From Symbiodinium sp. CCMP2592 (Eukaryota; Sar; Dinophyceae; Suessiales; Symbiodiniaceae), in the NCBI GenBank assembly GCA_905221615.1, contig CAJNDT010003435.1, positions 333,437-397,436 of the forward strand: 64,000 nt of DNA, read 5' to 3'. The translations under genes were made by a program, and so were the position numbers. Within the stretch, counting starts at the first letter, position 1. The number at the start of each line of letters is the position of its first letter. Below the pieces are notes generated by a model. It was not told where the DNA came from and made no database searches. It saw only the letters and a list, made by a program, of their open reading frames with translations. This document shows, one piece after another, positions 11,850-33,211 of the stretch.

Positions 11850-11930
11850 TAGTGCCTAAACCCCCCAAAGTAGGTAAAATAATGGCCCAATACCTATCAT
11901 TCTTCGTTCTACATACTTTGATACACAACA
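11850..11930. mobile_element. Family F element, reverse orientation
   Basis: CCTAAACCCCCCAAAGTAGG, then AATAATGGCCCAATACC, then TACATACTTTG. Just upstream of the hydrolase gene. A diverged family G element precedes it (about 11631-11712). Confidence 0.65.
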
Positions 11931-12218
11931 TCCAGGCCATCTCCCGAGAAGTCATGTTAGACGTGGTGGAGAGGAGACTGGAGATATCTGGAGATCTAGA
12001 ATCGGATGTATGGGGTCTGAGGCCATTGGCAGCACAGTATATAGCGGCAGTATATACAACAATCGAAATTTACTTGAACTATACTTATATATATATACAC
12101 ATGTAGATAGTTCAAGTGAGTTTCGATTGTTTATTGTAGCAATTTACGCAGATTTGTTGGCGCAAAAGACACAGCGGCCGAGTTTGTAGCCTACGTGAGC
12201 ACGAGACTCGCGAGACTC

Positions 12219-21426
<9,208 letters not shown>

Positions 21427-21969
21427 CGTGCAAGCTCACATGCATATAGGCTTGAGCGAAGGCGGCAAGGACCTTTTTGACGATTTCTGGCAGTGATGCA
21501 GACCAGTTCGCTGTGCCCAGCTCTGGGGCAACTCCAGCAAACCATTTGCTGGATTTTTAATTACTTGCGCAGGTTAGTCAATCAAAACAAGGGCTTTGTT
21601 GCCGTGCCGAAGGCACGGCTTACCAATTTTGTTTGCTTGGTGCTCCGGCCGACCCGAGCTGGATTGTACCGAGATTCCTGCATACAGTTAGTTCGGCAGA
21701 AGTTTTGAAGCCCTAAACCTAGACCCTGGCTCAGTCCGACTGCCCTTCATGTTGGATGGCCCAGGCCCAAGTACCGCTGTCCTCGAGACCAAGGGGAAAC
21801 CTGGTGGCTGCACAAAGCAGCTATTCAGACCTCCGTGCGGGCGTGTTTCCAGGTAGTGATGTTCGAAAACTACAGTGCACCACAAGGAGCCGCGTTTTAA
21901 AATTAGTGCGTCATAGCCTTGCAAATGTTTCGCAAGCAAGTTGGCCAATGTTTACTTCGCCGATTCATG

Positions 21970-22073
21970 TGGGAGTTTCCGAAAATAGGGGACCCCAATA
22001 TAGTACTTCAAATAGTAGGATACTTATTATAAGGACCCCCCAAATAAGGTACCCCAATTTTCGGAAACTCCCA
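21970..22073. mobile_element. Family A element
   Basis: TGGGAGTTTCCGAAAATAGG .. TTTTCGGAAACTCCCA; same orientation of the core as the intron at 20456. Flanks ATG/TATG do not give a clean 2-bp duplication, so the site has probably drifted. Located 0.5 kb after the hydrolase stop. Confidence 0.85.
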
Positions 22074-22564
22074 TATGCCAATCTCTGGTGAGGTTGCATG
22101 GCCACAGTCACAGCTGTCAAGCCCTGTGAGGCCCAGGCAGTGCCATCGGAAGCGGCTGAGGAGAGTGGTGCAGGCCACACTTTTGCAGTAGTAATAGTAA
22201 TAGTAATAGTACTAGCAATAGTAATAGTAATAGTAAGACGCAAGAAGGCCTTGAATAGCAGTGCACGCGGTAGTGGGCCTGGCAAAACGTGCCATCATGC
22301 TCGTTGGTAGCATGCCTTGACTAGTCTTAACGCAGTGCAATCAGTGGCCTCCGTTCTCAGATTCCTGCACTGCAAAGCCACACTGGCAGAAACGTGAGGG
22401 ATGGGATGTAAGATGGGCTGAATTATCGTACTGCGGTTTTTTGAAGACCCGAGTAAGACCCCTAGAACACGACACAGCGCCTGATAATACTACACCGATA
22501 ATACTGTACCCAATCTACTTCCAAAACTCCAAAGCCCAAACCCCGCAAAAACGAACCTTAGACT

Positions 22565-22669
22565 ATAGAGGCCTAAAGAATTACCGATACTATGTATTTT
22601 GCCGGTTCCTTATCATCGTTATAGTATAGTGGGCCCAAAAAAACCCTATTCTACTCATTAAGGCCCCTA
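22565..22669. mobile_element. Family G element
   Basis: TAGAGGCCTAAAGAATTACC .. CTCATTAAGGCCCCTA. Followed by 250 bp of CCCTAAA-like DNA (22670-22925). Confidence 0.65.
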
Positions 22670-22739
22670 AACCCTAAACCCTTGCAGTCTCCCTTTTAAA
22701 GGAACCCCGATCGAACTTTTGAGGCCCCTATGGCAAAAC

Positions 22740-22925
22740 CAAAAAACCCTAAACCCAAAGCCCTAAGCCCAAAACCCTAAACCCCAAATCCCCAAATCCC
22801 CTAACCCTAAGCCCTAGCATTAAGCCCTAAACCCAAAATCCTAAGCCCAAAACCCTAAGCCTCAAATCCCCTAAACCCTAAACTTTAGCCCTAAACCCCA
22901 AGCCCTAAGCATAAAACCCTAAACG
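22740..22925. repeat. CCCTAAA-like tract
   Basis: Degenerate CCCTAAACCC and CCCTAAGCCC units, all in one orientation. A TTTAGGG-oriented stretch follows at 23070-23110 and CCCTAAA again at 23440-23560. 23.9-24.3 kb has a family G-like copy (23990-24090); no gene seen. Confidence 0.85.
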
Positions 22926-22926
22926 A

Positions 22927-23637
22927 AGCTTCAAAAAACCCACTTCGTCGCAGGGCTCGAGCAGACGGCGACCACTCTCCCGGCGGCCCCAAAAGCCGGC
23001 TGTTGGGGGGGGACTTTTGCTCGGATTGTCAAGGGTTTTGGGGTATAAAACTTGTGGTTTGGGGTGTTGGGTTTAGGGTTTAGGGTGTTGGGTTTAGGGT
23101 TTAGGTTGTTGAAAAGCATGTTGGGTGAGTTTTTTTCTAGGGTTTTGCGGCTCTTGTTGTTGAGGGGCGGATCTGGTTTAAGTGGATGTTTGACTGTCGT
23201 CTGCTTGCTGATTCCTTTATGGTTATATACATGATCATTGTCACATTTCGTACGGCCTTTCGCCTTCTGAGTGACAGCAGAGGATAGCATGGTTGTCCAA
23301 CTACCCCTCTCAACGCCCACATCCCAAGCGCAGCAACCCTTAATCTCTGAAGCCTAAACATTCATGAATCCTGTTGCCTTCCCTCTACTCTGCTGATAGA
23401 AAAGCCCGGTAAGACGTAAAACCTTTGCAAAAGCCAGGTAAAGCCCCTAGACCCTTAAACCCTAAAACCTATGAACCTTAAACCCTATAAACCCTACAAA
23501 CCTTAATTAAACCCTAAACACAAAACCCCATGAACCTTAAGCCCTAAACCCTGGGCGGAGGCGCTGTCATGCGGTGGCAAGATCCGGCCGCCAGACGGCC
23601 GGCCGAAGATTTGCGACTCGTCGGTTCGAGGAACCGA
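22927..23637 (+). other. Possible 5' exons of the kinase or a separate small gene
   Basis: Two GC-rich islands in repeat DNA read open in + frames: about 22927-22999 (FVAGLEQTATTLPAAPKAG) and about 23550-23637 (GGAVMRWQDPAARRPAED). A third at 24730-24786 reads ESADSFYPVELDGVVYAA. They look like exons by composition, but I recognise no family and could not fix junctions. They may encode the disordered N-terminus that precedes the kinase. Confidence 0.3.
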
Positions 23638-23696
23638 AGAACGTAATAGACCCTTAAGTTAGGGTTAGGGGGTTCAGGGGTTAGGGGTTGGGGATT

Positions 23697-23885
23697 AAGT
23701 ACCCCCCAAAGTATGTAGAATAATGGCCTTTTATAGATATTGGGCCAGTATTTTTCATTAGTTTACCTACTTTGGGGAGTTTAGGTAAGTACCATATGGG
23801 AGAGTTTCCGAAAATACGTGGTACCTTATCAGGGGTCCTTACAAAAAGGATCCTACTATTTTGGGTACTATATTGGCGTGACCCA
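23697..23885. mobile_element. Family F element next to a truncated family A element
   Basis: CCCCCCAAAGTATGTAGAAT .. CTACTTTGGGGAGTTTAGGT (23697-23787), then GGGAGAGTTTCCGAAAATAC (about 23797) running to about 23885 without its right end. Confidence 0.6.
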
Positions 23886-25042
23886 TGCCAGGACCTTTAC
23901 TGGAACCCTAATTTTTCCTTACTAGTGGGCATTTAGGATATATCAGACGGTAGTTGGGGGGTCTAAGTGAGTACCATACAGACAGATAGAAGCCTATATG
24001 ATTACCAATATTTTTTGTTCCTTAGGTTTCCTTATTCCAGTCATATGAAAAAGGAGCCCACGACCCTATTCTAATCACAAAGGCCCCTGCATGACATAAA
24101 CCCCAAGCTCGCCGAACCCCTGACGCCCTGTGTGAAGGCTCAACCCCTAAGCCCCTCATCGTCAATTGCAAGAGCCCTAAAGCCCAAGCCCCTTCGGTCA
24201 TCTCGCATACGTAAAGCATGACGTCCCAACTGTTTCTGATTGTTTTGTTCAGGGCTTTGCTATGATAACGCCCCCGACGTATGATATTGAAGAAAATACA
24301 CGAGGGGGTGTAAGGTTCCCATCAATCTCACTTTGGGCCCCTTGGTTTTCGAACTCCCCCTTGAGGAATGCACATTCCATTCATTTAACCGGGCTTCTTG
24401 ATGTTCTGATGCAGGAATGCCTGCCGCTCGGCGAACTGGAAACAGCAAACCTCTGTCAAGCCCCACTAACAATCCAACAAAATCTAGTCAAGCCAGGCAG
24501 AACCCTTACCGAACCCCACAAAGCCATCTAAAGCAACTGCGAAACTCTGTAAAACCGTCCTAACAGTACAGCAGAGCCACAAAGAGCCACTCTTGCGAGG
24601 CCTTGTTAAAACAAGAAGAAAAGCCTAAACTCCCTAAGCCCCAAGAGCCCTGAACGCCCTAAACCCTATAAGCCCTGTATAAATCTTAAAGCCCTGAAGA
24701 AGCCCTAAAAGCTCAAAGGCCATCCCGAGTCTGCCGACTCCTTCTACCCAGTAGAGCTGGACGGCGTCGTCTATGCCGCGCGGTGGGCAAACCCTGAGCT
24801 TAGGCTTGGGGTTTATTGTTTGAGGTCTTTCAAGGGGGAAGATGACAAACATAGAGGTTTAGCAGAATTCGCAGCCCGTATTCGGCAAAAACTGGAAGGA
24901 CAGACAAGAACAAGCCAGTGGTAGCGACACTGCAGCTCTTTCGGTTGCGATTCGATGCTTTCGAGGCGGAACCTTGCGCATTCGAGTGGCGGTTGAGGTG
25001 TCAGTTGAACGCTTGCACATGGTGCCATCAAGAAAGGTCACA

Positions 25043-25146
25043 TGGGAGTTTCCGAAAAAAGGGGACCCTAGTATAGTTCCCTGAGTAGTGGGATCCTTAC
25101 TGTAAGGACCCCCAGATAAGGTACCCGCAAGTTTCGGAAACTCCCA
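25043..25146. mobile_element. Family A element
   Basis: TGGGAGTTTCCGAAAAAAGG .. GTTTCGGAAACTCCCA with CA target duplication on both sides. 25.15-25.7 kb holds telomere-like DNA and a family I-like remnant. Confidence 0.88.
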
Positions 25147-25712
25147 CATCCGTTCGGGCCCCAAATCCTTTTGCATGACCGCAGGGTCCCGGAAAACGGG
25201 ACCCCCCGAATTCAAACAAAATAACAAAACCCTAAATCCTAAACCCTGAATCCTAAACCCTAAACCCAAAACAAAAAAAAAGGGTGTGGGGCCAGTATGG
25301 AGTGGAGGGTCAGAATGCAGCCTTAGGGTTTAGGGTTTCGGACCCAAACCCTCAAACAACAGACTATTTTTGGGGGTTTCATATAAGGAAGTCATATTAC
25401 TGAACCCCAAAAAGGTAGGTCTCAAAGGGTCCAGGTAGTGTTTACCTGAACCCCAGAAGCACGCAGAATGGTAGCCTCTTATAGGTGTTCGGCAATCATT
25501 TTGCGTACTTTTGGGTTTTGAGGTAGGGTTTATAGCACCGAGCTGTGTTTTTGCACGGGTTGTAAAGATGACATAGGCTGAGGGCCTGCAGTGGCACAGC
25601 TGCTACATTGCTAGAGCTTCTTTGTGACTGTGAGTGTTCGGATGCACCACGAAAACCCTGAACCCCAAACCCTAAACCCCAAACCCTAAACCCTAGACCC
25701 CTAAACCCCAAG

Positions 25713-26680
25713 GACTCATTCAACCTCCGAGTTGTTCACGAACGGGATCGGACGGGCTGCTCGGCTTCGGGTTGCACGAAACACTTTGGCAACTCCAGCA
25801 ATCTCCAACCCCAAAGCCCTACCCTTACCTTTGGTTAGTAGGTAATGGAGGAATGGGGTATGATTATAACTACTATTACTTCCATTCTTCGATTCACTAC
25901 TAACCAACGATAAGTACCTGGACCCCCAAAGTATGTAGAATAATGGCCTTTTATAGGTATTGGGCCATTATTTTACCTACTTTGCGGGGGTTTAGGTACA
26001 TCACTAGGCCTTACTTCTCAAAACCTCTAGACCCGATAACAAGCTGGCCTTCCGGCATATGACGAAACCCAAACTCTCAAACCTAAGTACTTTACTCCTC
26101 GAAGCACAAAGAAACCCAAAGCGTGGCTACGGTGGATGATATAAATCCTGCATTACCTTAATGACCCCAAACTATGGGAATTGTGGTATATTCCTTATTA
26201 TGGCTAATGCAGGATTTATATAATCCACCGTAGTTCCTGAGTATTCAACCCTACGCCTCGGATTGTGAGAAGCACCCCAGAGCCCGAAGCCTCGAAACGT
26301 AAACCTTAACTGGGTTCTTGTTAAGGAACTTAATTTAAGTTACCATAATAAGGATCTATCGTAAATAATAGGGGTTCCTTATTATGGTAACTTAAATTAA
26401 GTTCCTTAACAAGAACCCAGTTAAGCATATCCTCACGTCGAGAACAACCGAAACCTTAAGCCCCGAGACCCTTAGATTTACACACCGCTCGATCCGTGAG
26501 AACCTGAAACCCTAAACCCGATACCCTAAGCCCTAAACCCTCCACCCTCCCTGAAGCCTACCCCTCTCCTCCCCTGGACCCCCCTAAATCCTAAACCCTA
26601 AACCGTTGCTTGCAACCTTTCGAGGCTTTGAGGAGACAAAGGACTTCCCGATACGGCTTAACAGCATCGTGGCTGGGTAC
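25713..26680 (+). CDS. Kinase exons: N-terminal DYRK-homology segment
   Basis: 25713-25755 reads DSFNLRVVHERDRTG; a GC donor at 25756 joins to 26625, giving GFEETKDFPIRLNSIVAG. The R-T-G-F-E-E-x-K-D-F-P-I-x-x-N-S-I-V-A-G pattern immediately precedes the kinase domain in plant DYRKP proteins. The exon 2 donor may be GT at 26681 or GC at 26684. The intron between them holds family H, F, D and K elements and telomere-like DNA. Confidence 0.8.
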
Positions 26681-29600
26681 GTGGCTCCCTGGGTTGGATG
26701 TTTTAGGGTTGACGGCTTAGTAAATGTAGGGTTGAAGGTTTGGGGTTAAAATAGGGTTTTGGGTTGAAGGTTTGGGGTTGGAATAGGGTTTAGGGCCTTT
26801 AGGGCGTCATATAGTGGTCTGAAATAGTTGACATTCGTATGCCGTGATGGTTCGTACGGCAGTGGACTGTTACAATGTATATTACAGGACTCCAAGCCTT
26901 TGTAATTGTGACAGCCCCGATACTTGGGTATTTATTGGCTAATGAATGTTGGATTTCGTGTTTTGCGAACCGAGGCTATCCAGAGACTCCAAAACCTCTC
27001 AATTAAGGAACATGCCGCATTAAGGACGAAAATACCCTAAATCAGAATAAGGATCCCGCTATGATGGTAAGGTGTATTCCGTAATTCAAGAGTTTTGGAG
27101 TCTCGGGGTAGCCTAAACCCTATACCCTATACATCCCTTAAGTATAGATCCCTCAAAAGGAACCCTCTAAGGATCCCTTAAAGGATATCGGGACTCTGGG
27201 AGTCCCATTTATTGAGCACGCCAGATTAGCTTTCGCGCTGCCTTTCAAAAGAACCCTTACCTGGACCCTAAGGAACCTACCTTTTTAGGGTTCCCTAATA
27301 TGATTTCTTTATATAAGTCCTTAAAAAGGTAGGTTACGTGGGGTTAAGGTAAGCCCTGAACTTTAGAATAAGGGAATGTACAATGCACCACCCTGACCCC
27401 TAAACCCTAAACAGGTTTTTGTTGGTTCTGATGCCTACTTGTTGTTGGGGTTCCGTAATTGCGTTTCTACGACGCTTTCATTCCAATTTCGGCTTTTAAG
27501 TTGGGATGGAGGATATAGGGCTTCAGGATACAGGTTTATGCCGCATAGTGTACCCTGATCTGTGATGTCTGGTATTTGCCATCACCTATCGGGCCACTCC
27601 CACCCCCCCTTGCCCACGCGCATGCTTGCAAGGTATTGTTGCCGGTCGGTATCAGGCTGCTCGGCAGCTGTTGCGCAAGTAGTTTCGATGATTTTTAGAA
27701 CAGGCTGCTCCCCGAGGTTCCTTTATAGCTTCATGCCATAGTCTCCAGAAGAACCCCATTCCAAGTACGCCCCCGTAAATTTGGGGACCCTGCAAGGGCT
27801 TCAAATCGCTGGATCCTGACACTAAATCGCCGCCCCTTCCCGGAATCCCCAATCCCCAGAGCCAAAAGAGTGAAACCCCCACATCGCTAGCAGGCCGAAA
27901 GAGTTGATGTGCCATCCTTGCCTCCGCCTGCGAGTGTTCCGAAGTGCGTCGTTTGCTCTCACTGCTCTTCCAGTGTAAGGCGGTGTAGGGTGTCCCTTGC
28001 GATCCGAAGACCTACCGTTTTAAGGGTTCTACCCTCTAATTAGGGGGTCATAACCTTCTATTTTGTAGGGGTCGGGGATACAGGTCTGGGCTAGGGCCCA
28101 AGGTTTAGGATTTCCAGATTTTGGATCTATGGGGTGGGGGCTTCAGTTCTCTGCACTTTGTGGCTTAGGAGTGTTGCACCTGGGCTTGAACCCTAAACCT
28201 TTGTTGAAGTCGAGGTGCTAGAGTATCTTGGCTCTGCTGCCTTCTCCCGTGCGGTCCAATGCCTTGACCTCGAGAACAACAGGAGCGGCACTGCCTTTGG
28301 GTGTCGGGCTTACTTGGAGGTTCCAGGGCAGTTATAAGTAGGGTTATAAGTCCCGTAATATGGGTTATAAGTATAGTTACCCTACTTATAACCCTACTTA
28401 TACCTACCCCTGAACCTCCAAGTAGGATTTCGGACTCTCGTTGGAGCAGTGGAAACGTCCAAGAATTCATTTTTTGTTACACCCTGGGCTCAAACCCTTA
28501 ACCTTCTCAGTTCTTTTCCCTTCAAGTCCAGAGCCTATACGAACTAATCCCATAAGGCCATCAAGCCAGCTCTCGAAAACACCCTCCAAACCCAAAACCC
28601 ACCAACCCCCGACCGCCCCGAAGTCCACACTTGCGATGGCGGCAAGAGCAATGCCATGCTCAGTATCGGAAGCACAACAACGTTCACCAAGTTACATGGA
28701 TTCAGGGAATGCCCATAAGACCACATGATGTATGACACACCAAGAGCTACGGCTGTCGCAGGAAAGTACAGAAAACAACGAACCAGCGATTGGAGCTCCG
28801 CCTCTGATTGAACATCCGCCGTTCTCTAACTCCTGGAGGATGGTCTGCATGAAGATCATCAACAACAACAAGGACTCTCGCTTTGGGGGTTAGGGAAGTC
28901 TAGACAGGTCTAGAGAGCAAGCTGTGCTTTCTGACGATCTAGGGTTGTCGAGGGTTCAGGGTTTGACCCTAAACCCTATAAACCCTAAACCCCATCAACC
29001 CTAGAAGCCCTACAAACCCTATAAGCCCTCTAAGCCCTCTAAACCCTATCAGCCCTATAAGCCATGAAAACCCTATAAACCCTATACGCCCTGTAAACCC
29101 CATCAACCCTATCAACCCTATAATCATCCCTATACGCCCTATAAGCCCCTTCTTCTACTTCGCCCTAAGTCGCAGAACCCTAAACCCTAAACCCTAAAAC
29201 CCTAAACCCTAAATCCTAAACCCTAAACCGTGGCTCTGCCTTCCTCATTGGCCCGAGTGGCCCAGGATTTCCTGGACCAGTCCTTGGACGAGATCAAGCT
29301 CCTAAGGCCCTACAGTCTCAGGGTTCTTTCTTTAAGGGTTTAGGGGTTTAGGGGTTTTGGGGTTTGGGGTTTAGGGGGTTTAGGGGTTTTAATGGGTTTA
29401 GGGGGTTTAGGAGTTTAGGGTTTAGGGGGTTTAGGCTCCTGAGGCTCCAAAGTCTCGGGGTTCCTCCTGGTAAACATGCCTTTACATCTTAAGCCTGAAT
29501 TACACCCCTCAAAGTTCAACAACAAGAAATGATAAATGCCCTAAACCTTAAACCTCCACGCAAGAAGCACAAGGAACATAATCATGAATTCCCTTATATT

Positions 29601-32600
29601 GTGGTTAAGTTTTGCCAAGCCCCTGAAATGCCTGTGTCTTTAGGCTTCCGATTTAGGTCCTCCTTGCAAACATGCTCTGAAACGGCCGTGGAAACACGAA
29701 GCCCTGAACCGGCAACCCCCCACCCCACGCCGTAAACCACGGAACCCTCCAAATCCCACAACCAGAGCCAAGACTTACCTTTGGTTAGTCTGGAATGGAG
29801 GAAGGGGGTACAATTATAACGAAATTATAACGACTAGTACTACCATCCTTCCATTCCCTACTAACCAAAGGTCAAAAAGCCACAAAAATCGAAGACACGA
29901 CATCTTCAGCTTCGAGGGCTTGTGATAGTAAGGACCACGGCTCATGACGAAATCTCGTATTTGATCTGTAACTCCCGGATGATGGCAGACTTGTCTTCGA
30001 GATGGTTTGTTTCGCATCACCTTCTCCGATGTGCCCTCTACATCCCTTCATCTATGCCCAACCTTTTCCACAGATGAACCGGTAGACCCTCACAGCTTCC
30101 CCTGGGCGCTCGAATGGATGGCTGTGGCTGCTTCTCAAAGCCAGCCTCCGTGCTATAGGCCCTATCATTGCCCAAAGACTCCAATATCCTGAATTAGGGA
30201 TATTGCTCATATCATATTAGGGATCCCGAATATGATTTAAGGAATATCCCCTACTTAAGGGATATTGGAGTTTCTGGGTGAGGTTTAGATGACCCATCTT
30301 CAAAGGCTAAAGGAACCCCAAAACAAGGCAACATCACTCTGAAACTTCCCATCCTTCGGTAAGTAAAGCGTATTAAGCAATAGCAATCCCTAAGGCTCCA
30401 GTCACGCATATAGCAGGTTGCTGGGGTATACATTCTACTATGGTTAGTAGTCGACTATTTTGGTAACTGGATTCCCTAGGTACTTAAGTTACTTGGCCAC
30501 AATAAAGAAGCCATATTATTTACAATAGCTCGCTTTTTGATCTTATGGCAACTTGAATCACACCCCGTAACAAGAACCCAGAAAGTCCTAAACCCTACAG
30601 TGCCCTTATGGAACCCTTATACTAATCCTTAAAGGAACCCTATTCTAACTGGGTGGTTGTCAAAATTATGGTCCACTTTGGGGTCCCGAATATGATACGG
30701 CACCTAATATTTGGGGTACCCAAAAAAGGGGCCTTAATCTTGACAAGTACCCAATTACTAAGGCCCCTAGATTCCCAGAGACTCCAAATATCCCTGAATT
30801 AAAGAATATTCCTTAAATCATATTCGGGATCCTACTATAATTTAAGGTATATTCCTTAATTAAGGGGTTTTGGAGTCTCTGGGTTGTCTATACCGGCCGC
30901 TGGGATGACTTGCCAGGCTGATTCGCGCCAACGTCGTCGGCGGCTCAGAGATGCGATGGGTCCCTTAATAAGGACCCCTAGGTATTTAATTTAAGGGATC
31001 AAAAAGGGTTCTATAAAGGGTTTAGGGTTTAGGGTTTAGGATTCATTTAATAAGGACCCCTAGGTGTATACCCTTAGTATAGCTATTATATACCCATTAT
31101 AAAGCCCATTATAGGGTAGGGGTCCCCACCAAGGGCGAGGTTTACGCTTTGGTTCAAACCGGGCTTAAGGTCTACCCATAGGCTCCATAGTAGCTCCTTT
31201 TTGGGGTTCATATGTAGGATCCCATAAGGTGCTCCCAAAAGGGAACGAATATGGAGCCTATGGGGTACGGTCGGCATGGTTGAGGCTTTGGAGCTTAGCT
31301 TTGCTTTTTCCCGGAGGCCGCCAAGTGGGCCTTATAAAACCTAAAACCCGAAGCAGCCGCATGCTGTAAACCCAAACACATCCTAAACTAAACCCGAAAC
31401 AACTGCAAACCCTCAAGCGACACTACCCCGAATGCTCAAGCCTCTCTAGTCTAGCAAGGACAACATCGACGACAAGAACTGCTTAGCGTTGGTGGAGTCT
31501 CGGCCGGCATTGCTTGGCGCCTGTAAGGTTTGGGGTGTGTCCTTTTGAGCTTTCACGAAGCTAGCGGTTGTCTCCCACTGGCACTGGCAGGTGAGGTGAG
31601 GTGGGGTCAGTGGGCCTTGTACATGCCGAAGCACTTCATAATCCTGGCTGTCCTGCAGACTTGAGTGCCGACTAGCATCCTCATGCACAATCGAAGTGTC
31701 GCAAAATAGTGACCCCGGAACACGGCCATCTCCGTCGAGACAGGAAGGCTTGAAGGGGTTCGCGGCAGAGTAGATGGCACACTGACTGTATATTCTGGCG
31801 GCGCAGCAGCATACGAGTTTGTGAGGCGTTGTTGATATGTATATCGCCGATAAATCATGCTGGGGGGATCGTTAGCGATCGAGCCAAACGCCGATGCAAT
31901 GCTCACTATAGGTGCCGTAGTAATTACCTACACTTGGTGGGGCTCCTTACTGTAATCATATAATAAGAGGCCCCAAAACCCTATTCTAATTCTTTCAGGC
32001 CCCTGTATTATCTCCAACCCACAACCCACCCTCAATCCTTGGCCCTCACCCGGGGGATAGTGTTTCACCATGCTTCTCAGCATAGCGCTTTGCAGTGCAG
32101 CATTTCTCCAGGCAGGATGGCAAGCAAGCTAACATCCCTAAATGGGATTTTCCGAAAATATTAGGACCCTACTATTTACGGTAATTACTATATTAGGGCT
32201 CCAAATTTTCGGAAACTCCCAAATCAAGCTGACATCCCAAGGACTACTTCTACCACAAAGAGCACCTCATAATTGTCACGGCCGGGCCGAGTCTTGAGGG
32301 AAAGAGAGAAGGGATCTGCAGAGCATGGCAACTCTGAAGTATATACTTTAGGGACTTTAGGGTACTAAGTACCCTAAAGTAACCGTATAGTATATACTTC
32401 AGGGTACTAAGTACCCACTATAACGGTACTTGGACCCTTTTGGGCGTGCGAGCAACAGCTGAAAACTGGGTGGCCAGGAGCTTCTACGCGACAACCTCTA
32501 CGAGTTTTCCAAGTACAACCGGGAGGCCTCCATGAGATGCGCAGCACCTGCCGCGGTGTAGACTCGCGATCCAGGGCTTTCACGGGCGAAGGGGCAAGAG

Positions 32601-33172
32601 TCTTACCTTTGGTTAGTAGGGAATGGAGGAATGGGGTACAATTATCACTACTATGACTACCATTCTTCCATTCCCTACTAACCAAAGGTAAGTTATGGGA
32701 TCATTAAGGCCTCTGTATTATAGTACCCTTATAGATCCCTTGTAGTAACCCTTATAGACCCCCTTATAAGTACGTCCAGTAGTGTCTGTACTCCTACACT
32801 GCAACTTGAACGGGACTAAGGCCTGCGAGGAGCCGTACTTCACCCTGGGGCGGCTGCAGAGGACGAGCAAGCATGTGGGTAGTTGTCAAAATTAGGGTCC
32901 CCTTTTGGGTCCTTATAGTATTATGTACGTCACTCAATATTTAGGGTATATACCCAAAAAGGGACCATAGTTTTGACAAGCTTTCTTGCTCGGTGCGGAC
33001 CGGTGCTTGAGGGTCTTGAGTTCCTTCAAGTGCCACTGCTGGGCTAGGTCGGCTGACACGAGACTGCACTGCCGGGTTTGCAAGGGTCTTATAAGGGTTT
33101 ACAGGGGTTTGTAAGGGTTCATAACCCTTAGGCTCTAAGGACTCACGTTTTAAGGCTTTTTCCGAAAGGCCA

Positions 33173-33211
<39 letters not shown>

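Noticed and set aside
21965..22091. Small proteins reading GVSENRGPQYS and similar
   Set aside because: These are translations of family A elements and recur at every copy on either strand.
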